Position numbers and translations under genes: made by a program | The notes under the pieces: model-generated | Database searches by the model: none | What the model was told of the DNA's origin: nothing | The model's input: only the letters and a program-made list of their open reading frames with translations | Assembly (NCBI GenBank): GCA_023394035.1 | Contig: JAEXBK010000094.1 | Span: 1-5,798 of the forward strand | DNA length: 5,798 nt | Reading direction: 5' to 3' | From: Bacillota bacterium | GTDB lineage: Bacteria; Bacillota; Clostridia; Peptostreptococcales; Anaerovoracaceae | Shown here: in pieces, positions 1 to 4,879 of the stretch | Numbering within the stretch: the stretch's first letter is position 1 | Layout: every line of letters begins with the position of its first letter

Positions 1-90
1 CACGGTATCATTGATAGAAAAAATGTTCGCTTTTTTGATGTCAGAGTTAGAGACATTCAGCATCAGTGTGGTAAAATCAATGTTAGGAAT
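1..90 (-). CDS. Possible 5' end of a gene leaving the window (transposase-like?), non-ATG start
   Basis: An open minus-strand frame runs off the left edge. A clear ribosome binding site (GGGAGG, minus strand, 99-104) is followed after 8 nt by an ATT codon at 88-90. The reading from there begins IPNIDFTTLMLNVSN and contains an internal ATG at 61-63 (MLNVSN...). An in-frame TGA lies just upstream of the ribosome binding site, so the gene must start here. Either it uses the rare ATT start, well spaced from the site, or the ATG, which lies about 35 nt from it. The 30 visible residues are too few for a family call. The repeat array just upstream and general resemblance make an insertion-sequence transposase my first guess, but this is weak. 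Confidence 0.35.
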   Translation of the reverse strand, partial: MPNIDFTTLMLNVSNSDIKKANIFSINDTV

Positions 91-110
91 AATATATTCC
101 TCCCTTCATA

Positions 111-140
111 TTATGATTTGAGTTGGCAATTCAATCATAA
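111..140. repeat. Imperfect palindrome upstream of the left-edge frame
   Basis: TTATGATTTGAGTTG (111-125) pairs with CAATTCAATCATAA (127-140), with one bulged base, one mismatch and a single base at the centre. The outer eight bases (TTATGATT/AATCATAA) pair perfectly. It lies about 7 nt upstream of the ribosome binding site of the left-edge frame, so it could be an operator or a 5'-leader hairpin. There is no U-tract, which argues against an intrinsic terminator. Confidence 0.45.
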
Positions 141-161
141 CTTATGAGGGGATTTTTTGTA

Positions 162-264
162 CCCACACGATAATTTAGAGATCACCCACACGCAAGAAAA
201 AAGTGGGCGAAAAACGCCCACACGATAATTTAGAGACCACCCACACCCACACGATAATTTAGAG
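162..264. repeat. Array of three 19-bp direct repeats, IS-end-like
   Basis: The unit CCCACACGATAATTTAGAG occurs exactly three times, at 162-180, 217-235 and 246-264. The first two copies are followed by nearly the same extension (AYCACCCACAC), so the true unit is about 30 bp. Between copies one and two a perfect 7-bp hairpin occurs: GTGGGCG (203-209), loop AAAAA, CGCCCAC (215-221). Spacing is irregular (55 and 29 bp start to start), which does not fit CRISPR. Multiple internal direct repeats are typical of the ends of IS21-family transposons, where they bind the IstA transposase. No istA or istB gene is in the window, so this would be one end of an element lying to the left, or a solo remnant. 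An iteron-type binding site is the main alternative. Confidence 0.6.
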
Positions 265-277
265 CGCCAATATTTTC

Positions 278-323
278 AAGGGGCTGTCGCACTGATTTCT
301 AATCGTTAGAGTAACAGCCCCTT
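278..323. terminator. 10-bp perfect stem-loop, possible bidirectional terminator or IS remnant
   Basis: AAGGGGCTGT (278-287) and ACAGCCCCTT (314-323) form a perfect GC-rich 10-bp stem with a 26-nt loop. The loop contains a smaller CTAA-TCG-TTAG hairpin. The plus-strand stem is followed by a mixed A/T stretch (ATAATTTTAT) rather than a clean U-run, so terminator activity is plausible but not certain. A core of GGGGCTGTCGCA type is also seen at insertion-sequence ends, so these arms may be the collapsed terminal repeats of a lost element. Confidence 0.45.
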
Positions 324-397
324 ATAATTTTATGAATCCATCATTTGTACTATAGCACCACACTAGATAAAGTGAAAAAATGAGGCTAGTTAGTTAT

Positions 398-583
398 TTA
401 AGAGGGTGTGAGAAAAAGTCTGTAAATTAAAATCGAGCCTTCTATGGTAGAATCTAAATACCATAGGATTGACTTTCTCTCCTGACCGAAGAGCTTTACA
501 AAATCTCCTTGCTTAAAGTCTTTTGGAATATCGCCTTTTTCTCCATAAGCAGAGCAATTCGTATAATGCTTATTGCCCTCATG
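398..583 (-). pseudogene. 61-codon out-of-frame open segment fused to the replication-gene remnant
   Basis: This frame is open from codon 581-583 (His) to a TAA at 398-400. It has no start codon of its own and an in-frame TGA directly upstream at 584-586. The reading starts HEGNKHYTNCSAYGEKGDIP and has a soluble, charged composition (DFKQGDFVKLFG follows) that looks more protein-like than the overlapping frame. It begins within a few bases of where the replication protein at 496-825 loses its family sequence. I read it as the tail of a different gene joined there by deletion or insertion. I do not recognise the family; ICE-borne accessory proteins with similar segments are a weak guess. Confidence 0.3.
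410..481. repeat. 72-bp nested inverted repeat, IS-end or MITE-like
   Basis: The outer arms GAGAAAAAGTC (410-420) and GACTTTCTCTC (471-481) pair with one mismatch. The inner arms CTATGGTA (442-449) and TACCATAG (459-466) pair perfectly over a 9-nt loop. The left arm continues outward as GAGGGTGTGAGAAAAAGTC (402-420), which resembles an IS256-type terminal inverted repeat; this is from memory and unverified. It lies immediately downstream of the truncated replication gene. It may be a small non-autonomous element or the end of a decayed insertion sequence. Confidence 0.4.
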
Positions 584-825
584 TCATAACTAACAAAAGT
601 TCTTTTTACTGTATCAACACTCATATAGTCAAAATCATTTTCTTGCCATGCCCTTATAGAATTGTATGTCCAATATTTCTCATCATGATAGTTTTTACCG
701 GACTTCTTATTTATCTCAATCCAATAGTTTATCTGTTGCAATACTAAGGCTTCATTTAACCCTAATGCTCTTGCTAATGCTTTATTTGCAACAATAGGCT
801 GTTCATCAAATAAATACATACTCAT
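496..825 (-). pseudogene. Truncated ICE/phage-type replication initiator (DnaD-like N-terminal domain)
   Basis: The first 78 or so residues (MSMYLFDEQP..., then LGLNEALVLQQINYWIEINKK, KYWTYNSIRAWQ, and the helix-turn-helix-like SVDTVKRTF) match the N-terminal winged-helix region of replisome-organiser proteins found in conjugative elements and phages, which bind origin DNA. Family members normally continue after VKRTF with 'LEKKGLL' and then a long C-terminal part. Here the sequence turns into unrelated residues and stops at 109, so the gene is truncated near nucleotide 590. I place the start at 823-825, because an AAAGGAGG site sits 7 nt upstream; the longer ATG at 856-858 would put that site inside the coding region. 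The terminator at 860-889 separates it from the next gene upstream. The product probably cannot initiate replication, although an intact DNA-binding domain could still act as a competitor. Confidence 0.7.
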
Positions 826-859
826 ATCGTCGCCTCCTTTCTTTTCAATTTTCAGCATG

Positions 860-889
860 AAAAAAGACGATAGTATTTTATCTATCGCC
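860..889 (-). terminator. Rho-independent terminator after the small membrane protein gene
   Basis: On the minus strand GGCGATAG and CTATCGTC form an 8-bp stem with one G-U pair around an 8-nt loop, followed by TTTTTT (860-865). It lies 12 nt after the stop codon of the 902-1177 gene. It should end transcription coming from the right, so the truncated replication gene downstream depends on read-through or another promoter. Confidence 0.75.
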
Positions 890-901
890 TCATTAGTTTC
901 T

Positions 902-1177
902 TTATATTTCTTTCAATCTATCTCTTGCAAATTCAATATATGCTGTAACCCATAATGCAATTTTAGGTAATCCATAGGGACTTATCAAAAATGCTATTAT
1001 CAGTGCTTGAATAAAAGTAGTTGTGTCTTTTTGCACAAGTGCTGCAATCGAACCTAATACCACTAAGAATGATAATATTCCTAAAATCATTCCACTAACG
1101 CTGATATAAATTTTAGAAAAGAAATTAGTATTGATAGAAGTAATACTATTGGAAACAAAATTATTTTTATTATCCAT
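902..1177 (-). CDS. Small two-helix membrane protein of conjugative-element type (CD1845-like)
   Basis: The 91-residue product has a polar N-terminus (MDNKNNFVSN...). Two hydrophobic segments follow, at about residues 28-48 (MILGILSFLVVLGSIAALVQ) and 55-80 (IQALIIAFLISPYGLPKIAL...), and then a charged tail ending ARDRLKEI. The second segment carries the motif I-S-P-Y-G-L-P, which resembles the CD1845 family of small proteins encoded in Tn1549/CTn-type ICEs. Its molecular role is not established. I chose the ATG at 1175-1177, which lies 10 nt after GGAGGG; the upstream ATG at 1193-1195 overlaps that site and has none of its own. The gene starts 23 nt after the stop of the upstream fragment and ends in a strong terminator. 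It looks intact but isolated from the transfer genes it normally accompanies. Confidence 0.6.
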   Translation of the reverse strand: MDNKNNFVSNSITSINTNFFSKIYISVSGMILGILSFLVVLGSIAALVQKDTTTFIQALIIAFLISPYGLPKIALWVTAYIEFARDRLKEI

Positions 1178-1197
1178 CTCATAAATACCCTCCATTT

Positions 1198-1540
1198 CTA
1201 CTAAATCATTTTAAAATGCTTTAACGCATCCATGATAGCTTCCTCTTTTTCCGGTGTGCATTGTGGAATAACCTGTTTCTCTTTTTTTGATTTATTATAA
1301 TGCTCCCTCAGTACAATTCCACATTTCTTTTTAATCTGTGCAATATAGAGTGTCGAAACCTTTAAATCAAATTTTTCCAATATATATTCCTTGATTTGTG
1401 CATAAGTCGCTTTACTTTCGGCACTTGTCAAATCAAGCTCATCAAGCTTAATTTCAACATCTATATGTTTATCGACATCAAGTTTGGACAATAATGCTAC
1501 CGTCTCCACATGGCACGAGGAAATGAAACTACTAAATCAT
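1198..1540. repeat. Pair of 12-bp direct repeats flanking the RlmD-tail fragment
   Basis: CTACTAAATCAT occurs exactly at 1198-1209 and at 1529-1540. On the minus strand the first copy spans the fragment's terminal Met-Ile codons and tandem stops (ATG ATT TAG TAG). The second copy reads the same words just upstream of the fragment's opening. The flanks of the two copies differ. The arrangement looks like a duplication or recombination junction between two copies of the same gene end, rather than a transposon target duplication. Confidence 0.6.
1201..1509 (-). pseudogene. Orphan C-terminal extension of an RlmD/RumA-annotated protein
   Basis: The frame begins VETVALLSKLDVDKH (GTG at 1507-1509; the upstream codon is His, giving HVETVALLS) and ends LKHFKMI, about 102 residues. 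HVE(C/T)VxLL is the characteristic last motif of RumA/RlmD 23S rRNA uracil-C5 methyltransferases. The following segment (LDELDLTSAESKATYAQIKEYI, then KVSTLYIAQIKKKCGI) is a helical extension that I recall being attached to such proteins in Clostridia and their ICEs. The catalytic methyltransferase domain is absent: the frame is closed by TGA at 1537-1539, and no ribosome binding site precedes the GTG. I therefore read it as the 3' remnant of a larger gene. The extension itself looks well preserved and could be a stand-alone domain of unknown function, perhaps DNA- or RNA-binding, if it is ever translated. Confidence 0.6.
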
Positions 1541-1556
1541 ACCTGCGCCAGTAAGT

Positions 1557-1682
1557 GGGAACTTGTCCACTGATCGATGCCTGTTCGCAAAATCGCGTCC
1601 AGGAACATATCAACGTTTTGCCTGTTCGTCAGGAACATATCAACCGGTTTTGGGCACATGCCCGTTATCGGGAACATGTCAA
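1557..1682. repeat. Cluster of degenerate direct repeats, probable IS21-type end
   Basis: The core GGAACWTRTCMA recurs four times: at 1558-1569 (variant, GGAACTTGTCCA), 1602-1613 and 1632-1643 (identical), and 1671-1682. A second motif, TGCCTGTTCG, occurs at 1578-1587 and 1619-1628, with a degenerate third version (TGCCCGTTATCG) at 1659-1670, giving a period of about 40 bp. The first unit sits in a GTGG...CCAC dyad (1555-1570), and GGGCACATGCCC (1652-1663) is another dyad. Several internal repeats beside a boundary in base composition are expected for a transposon end that binds several transposase molecules, as in the IS21 family. No transposase is adjacent, so this is a solo end or relic. 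It fills the gap between the RlmD fragment and the exporter gene. No terminator with a U-run is visible for the exporter. Confidence 0.55.
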
Positions 1683-1695
1683 TAAGCTGGAATTG

Positions 1696-2898
1696 TTAGC
1701 ACTCTGTCTTATTGCACCGGAGGCATAAAACATAAAATGCAATCGCCAGAAACTGTGATACCACAGACACAGTGACAAGATACACAGGATTCAAATCATA
1801 CAGGGCACCGAGAAGCCAACTGCCCAGAAACCACGCAATACCAAATCCTATCTCAAATATTCCGAAACCGGTGCTTCGCATGGAACGCGGGACGATTCCG
1901 CTGACAGCTGCTTTCATAATACTTTCCTGCGCACCCATTCCAATCCCCCACAGAATTATCCCAGCTCCGATCAACCAGGCATTTCCAGTCATAAAAACAA
2001 AACATGAAAAGAATGTGCTGCATAGTGTGGAAATGATCAGAGCCTTCAGCCCGACCTTATCATAAAGCCAGCCAAAGAATAGTGCAGCAAAGGCATCCAC
2101 AGCCATTGCCCCAGCATATAGCAGGCTGAGCATGGATTCATTAAATGCTCCGGTATTAGCCGAATGAAGTGTGATCAGGGTGAAGTCTGCAAAGCCAAAA
2201 GCAAAAAAGCAGATGGCCGCCATGAACAGAACAAATGACTTCCTGAATTCAAAGCTTGCCGGTTTATCTTCCTGCTTTTCAAAGATCTCCGGATCAGGGT
2301 ATCTTATCTTTGCTGTCAAAACAAGAGCTATGGTGATCATTGCAGGAACAAGCAGTATCGCAAAAGAGATCCTATATGTTGTAAAAAGGTCGTCTGTACC
2401 TTTTACAAGAGCTATTACAAAAAGCAGTACCGGTCCGAGAAACGCGCCAAGCTGATCCAGAAACTCCTGATAGGCAAAGCCTTTTCCGGTTCCGATCTCG
2501 CTTGCCGCAAAGCTTACCAATGTGTTTTTGGCAGGCTTTTTTATCGCTTTTCCGATACGCTCCAGGATCACAAGACCGCAGGCCCAAATCCAGCCATGTT
2601 CAGGTACGAGTGCCAGTGCAGGAATCGCCAGAACCTGTATTACATAGCCTGTGATAACAAATGTCCAGTATTTCTTCGTTTTATCTGCTATAAATCCTGA
2701 TATGAGCCTTAGTGAATACCCGCACAATTCTCCTATACCGGACACAAATCCGATGGTTGCAGCGGATGCCCCTGCGAGGTTCAGATATTCGCCCAATATG
2801 CTTCTGGCGCCTTCATGAGTCATGTCCGAAAACAGACTTACGATTCCCATCAGGGTTATAAATGTTATGGCGCCAGACAAAGCCCTTTTTTTATCCAT
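1696..2898 (-). CDS. MFS-family efflux transporter, 12 membrane helices
   Basis: A complete 400-residue major facilitator superfamily protein. Twelve hydrophobic helices fall at about 8-26, 45-67, 78-98, 103-117, 146-166, 178-197, 221-242, 257-277, 284-303, 307-325, 345-366 and 372-393, with a cytoplasmic loop (about 198-220) between the halves. Motif A is present in both halves: G68-FIADKTKK and G276-WLYDKVGLK. Helix 5 has a motif-C-like LGAFLGP (150-156), a feature of proton-coupled antiporters, so drug or metabolite efflux is more likely than uptake. The substrate cannot be read from the sequence. The ATG at 2896-2898 follows GTGGAG by 6 nt. It lies 54 nt after the YdhG-like gene with no terminator or clear promoter between, so it is probably the last gene of that operon. 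Confidence 0.85.
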   Translation of the reverse strand: MDKKRALSGAITFITLMGIVSLFSDMTHEGARSILGEYLNLAGASAATIGFVSGIGELCGYSLRLISGFIADKTKKYWTFVITGYVIQVLAIPALALVPEHGWIWACGLVILERIGKAIKKPAKNTLVSFAASEIGTGKGFAYQEFLDQLGAFLGPVLLFVIALVKGTDDLFTTYRISFAILLVPAMITIALVLTAKIRYPDPEIFEKQEDKPASFEFRKSFVLFMAAICFFAFGFADFTLITLHSANTGAFNESMLSLLYAGAMAVDAFAALFFGWLYDKVGLKALIISTLCSTFFSCFVFMTGNAWLIGAGIILWGIGMGAQESIMKAAVSGIVPRSMRSTGFGIFEIGFGIAWFLGSWLLGALYDLNPVYLVTVSVVSQFLAIAFYVLCLRCNKTEC

Positions 2899-2952
2899 AT
2901 TCTACTCCACTAATCCCGAGTTGTCGTCCTGACATTCAAATCACAGTTCGAT

Positions 2953-3357
2953 TCATTTTGCATACTTCCCATAGCACCACACTGCAATCTCTGTAATCAA
3001 ATCTTCCGGCAACGGTTTGGTATAGGGCAGCCGGATCGTGCCCTTACTCACATCATAATCCGCCAGTTTCTCAGCGAAAATCGTGGTTGCTTCTCCGCCC
3101 GGATAAAGTCCCAGATGCTTTTTCGCCGCAGCAAAGTGAATGAGGTTCTGGCCTTTCCAGTATGTTGGCATACTCCACGAGATCTTCTCCTGTGCTCCCG
3201 GAATAGCGCTGCGGATGATCCGGCGGACTTCATTCAGGTACGCTCTGACGTTTTCATCCTGTTCTTCAATGTACTGATCTACTGTTTCAATCTTGCCGCA
3301 GTAATGACCCTGTCCTTCACTGCTGAAGCTCCGACCGCATTTCGGGCATTTCCACAT
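2953..3357 (-). CDS. DUF1801/YdhG-family protein with N-terminal zinc knuckle
   Basis: A 134-residue protein. Residues about 28-132 form a DUF1801 domain, recognised by KISWSMPTYWKGQNLIHFAAAKKHLGLYPGG and SKGTIRLPY. The Bacillus subtilis member YdhG (Fra) is a frataxin-like iron chaperone; other members associate with the YdeI/OmdA stress-protein group. Here the domain is preceded by a short CxxC...HxC segment (C4, C7, H18, C20) that should bind zinc, an uncommon addition. The ATG (3355-3357) follows GGAGGAG. That ribosome binding site is made from the last codons of the upstream DUF1905 gene, only 4 nt away, so translation is probably coupled. It is likely cytoplasmic. Iron binding by this copy is not shown by the sequence. 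Confidence 0.8.
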   Translation of the reverse strand: MWKCPKCGRSFSSEGQGHYCGKIETVDQYIEEQDENVRAYLNEVRRIIRSAIPGAQEKISWSMPTYWKGQNLIHFAAAKKHLGLYPGGEATTIFAEKLADYDVSKGTIRLPYTKPLPEDLITEIAVWCYGKYAK

Positions 3358-3361
3358 ATTC

Positions 3362-3652
3362 TTACTCCTCCGCCTCGATCACCACTCGGATCGTGTCGCC
3401 ATCATGTTTGTTCAGTTTGTTCCGGATCGCCTTCAGTACGCCGATAATATAGCAGACAGAACCGTCCGTATTCTTCACCCCCATATTGACGATGCTTCCG
3501 TCATATGGGATGCCGTCAAACAGTGTATGAACCTTCACACGTCCCTTTCCGAATTCTTCCCGTATATCCCATGGAAAGATCACATAAGCACCGCCGTTAT
3601 CATCCAGCTCATAGAGAACCGCATCATATTCATATCGTTTCCCGTTATTCAT
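3362..3652 (-). CDS. DUF1905 domain protein (stand-alone)
   Basis: A 96-residue protein matching the DUF1905 domain over nearly its whole length: an opening strand (YEYDAVLYEL), the IFPWDIREEFGKGRVKVHTLFDGIPYDGS core, and the KAIRNKLNKHDGDTIRVVIE end. The domain is a small beta-barrel of unknown biochemistry. It is often fused to the OmdA/YdeI 'bacteriocin-protection' domain; here it stands alone, and the next gene supplies a DUF1801 domain instead. The ATG overlaps the stop of the DUF2200 gene by 4 nt (ATGA), and its own last codons form the ribosome binding site of the YdhG-like gene. Confidence 0.8.
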   Translation of the reverse strand: MNNGKRYEYDAVLYELDDNGGAYVIFPWDIREEFGKGRVKVHTLFDGIPYDGSIVNMGVKNTDGSVCYIIGVLKAIRNKLNKHDGDTIRVVIEAEE

Positions 3653-3984
3653 CGCAGCACCTTTTCCAGCGGCCTGCCCTTCGCCAGCTCATCCACCAGC
3701 TTGTCCAGCCAGCGCACCTTCTGCATCATGGGATCTTCGATCGTTTCCACTTGCACTCCGCATACCTTTCCTTTGATCAGTTCTGCCCTCGGATTCATGG
3801 CAGGTGCCTGCTTGAAAAAATCTCCGTAGGTCATTTCCTGATCAACCTGATCCATATCGTATCCGGTCAGCCATTTTATGGCGGTATCCAGTTCTTCCTT
3901 TGACCGGCCTTTACGCTCCACTTTCTGAAGCAACAACGGATAGATTTTTGAAACCTTCATGTCAAAAATGCTCTGTCGTGCCAT
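3649..3984 (-). CDS. DUF2200 domain protein
   Basis: A 111-residue protein that is one complete DUF2200 domain. Recognisable features are the N-terminal FDMKVSKIYPLLLQKVERKGRSKEEL, IKWLTGY, the DFFKQAPAMNP motif, IKGKVCGVQVETIEDP, and the closing KLVDELAKGRPLEKVLR. The length is normal for the family, and no biochemical function is established. The ATG (3982-3984) follows GAGGG by 5 nt. The start lies 28 nt inside the end of the upstream small gene in another frame, and the stop overlaps the DUF1905 start by 4 nt, so the gene is embedded in a coupled chain. Confidence 0.85.
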   Translation of the reverse strand: MARQSIFDMKVSKIYPLLLQKVERKGRSKEELDTAIKWLTGYDMDQVDQEMTYGDFFKQAPAMNPRAELIKGKVCGVQVETIEDPMMQKVRWLDKLVDELAKGRPLEKVLR

Positions 3985-4166
3985 AGTGTCCCTCTTCTAA
4001 ATAAGTCTGCTTCGATTCTTTCCTTAACTATCATCCATTCATCCTCGGAAATCTCCTTATGCTCAAAGCGCTGGATATCAGCGAACAGATCATAACGCAG
4101 GGCAAGAAGTTCTTCATATGGTTTTTTCCTGTGTTGGGATATGAATCCCTCCGGGCTTATCATCAT
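3957..4166 (-). CDS. Small conserved protein, probably C-terminally truncated
   Basis: A 69-residue, charged, soluble protein. The first 45 residues (MMISPEGFISQHRKKPYEEL..., then DIQRFEHKEISEDEWMI) match a small family that I recall beside XRE regulators in Lachnospiraceae; its function is unknown. In relatives the WMI/W-I position is followed by a segment of the type PSPEVxYQxNLxYLxxLC. Here it is replaced by VKERIEADLFRRG..., and the last residues are read through the ribosome binding site and first codons of the DUF2200 gene. A deletion that removed the natural stop would explain this. The start overlaps the XRE stop by 4 nt (ATGA). Confidence 0.55.
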   Translation of the reverse strand: MMISPEGFISQHRKKPYEELLALRYDLFADIQRFEHKEISEDEWMIVKERIEADLFRRGTLWHDRAFLT

Positions 4167-4387
4167 TTGCTTTTGTTTCCTTCCCGCTTTTTATATGTCA
4201 GCTCCACGTCATAGCCGAGCTCGTCCATCATCTTCACGAAGGTCTTGTTAACGATCTGCTCCCGACCCTTGGTGGTGCGGTTCACATAGGCAAGGGATAC
4301 TCCGACCTTCTCCGCCACCTCCGTCTGGGTTGTGCCGCTCTCGATCAGCTTTGTTTTCAGATCCAGTTCTATGTTGTTTTGGAGCAT
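4163..4387 (-). CDS. XRE-family helix-turn-helix regulator
   Basis: A 74-residue DNA-binding protein. The helix-turn-helix is at about residues 19-42 (TTQTEVAEKVGVSLAYVNRTTKGR), followed by a short helical region and a basic tail (YKKREGNKSK). Single-domain proteins of this size typically bind as dimers and repress their own operon. I chose the ATG at 4385-4387, because AGAGG lies 7 nt upstream; a longer TTG-started reading from 4411 would include that site. It begins 20 nt after the recombinase fragment and overlaps the next gene by 4 nt, so it is an obvious candidate regulator of the train. The promoter at 4836-4864 is a possible target, but no convincing operator was found. Confidence 0.8.
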   Translation of the reverse strand: MLQNNIELDLKTKLIESGTTQTEVAEKVGVSLAYVNRTTKGREQIVNKTFVKMMDELGYDVELTYKKREGNKSK

Positions 4388-4407
4388 CCGTTCACCTCTT
4401 TCAATTA

Positions 4408-4806
4408 TCAACCTATGACTTTATCGGTATCCAGATTTTCTTCTTCAAATATGATTCTGACTCCTGCCGCTTTCAGTCTATTGAGTGCTGATAAAGTATC
4501 TACAGTATCCCTGCCAAATCTGCTGATGCTTTTTGTGAGGACAACGGAGATATTGTGAGCTTCACATTCTCGAAGCAGTCGTTCAAATTCACGTCTTGGA
4601 ATTTCCCCCTTCGCTGATGCGATATCGATAAAAACATCTGCCAGTCTCCATTGACTGACATTCGCAACCGCCCTTGTCAAAGCGGAAATCTGTGCCGCGA
4701 GGCTATATAATTGCTCCTTTTCGTTTGTACTGACCCTGCAATATATTCCGACTTTCTTTTCCAAACGGTCATTCTTCGCCGGGATATACCAAATCTTTGA
4801 ATCCAC
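4408..4806 (-). pseudogene. Truncated serine recombinase, catalytic domain only
   Basis: The 132 residues correspond to the N-terminal resolvase-type catalytic domain. The GIYCRVSTNE motif carries the nucleophile Ser26 with Arg24, and SRFGRDT carries Arg96 and Arg99. The reading ends at EENLDTDKVIG and a TGA, where family members continue with the E-helix and then the recombinase and zinc-ribbon domains needed for DNA binding. All visible catalytic residues are present, but the protein should not recombine DNA on its own. It has a GTG start (4804-4806) with a near-perfect AGGAGGTGA site and a strong promoter, so the fragment is probably expressed. It is the first gene of the train that includes the XRE and DUF genes. 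Its catalytic-domain type seems different from that of the recombinase to its right, of which only the C-terminal half is visible. Confidence 0.8.
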
Positions 4807-4835
4807 AAGCTCACCTCCTATTTTAATATAGCCTA

Positions 4836-4864
4836 ATTATATCATGTTTTATCGCCAATGATAA
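4836..4864 (-). promoter_or_regulatory. Sigma-A-type promoter with extended -10
   Basis: On the minus strand, TTATCA (4859-4864; 4 of 6 matches to the -35 consensus) is followed by exactly 17 bp and TATAAT (4836-4841; perfect -10). A TG one base upstream gives an extended -10 (TGATATAAT). Transcription would start near 4829, giving a leader of about 20 nt before the GTG at 4806, with the AGGAGG inside it. It is placed to drive the whole gene train to its left. Confidence 0.75.
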
Positions 4865-4879
4865 GTAGGCAATTTTCAC

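Noticed and set aside
162..264. CRISPR array
   Set aside because: Only three 19-bp repeats with unequal spacing (55 and 29 bp start to start), and part of the spacer is itself repeated; there are no cas genes.
1557..1682. CRISPR or iteron array
   Set aside because: Units are degenerate, spacings vary (44, 30, 39) and no replication gene is adjacent on that side; a transposon end fits better.
1772..2587. Other-frame open readings across the exporter gene
   Set aside because: They lie inside the MFS gene, have no start signals, and their composition (many Ser, Lys, Arg, Pro) is that of antisense or out-of-frame translation.
2899..2952. Separate promoter or terminator between the YdhG-like gene and the exporter
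   Set aside because: No stem with a U-run and no paired -35/-10 hexamers could be found in the 54 bases.
3404..3903. Plus-strand open frames opposite the DUF1905 and DUF2200 genes
   Set aside because: They are shadows of well-supported minus-strand genes, have no ribosome binding sites and resemble no protein family.
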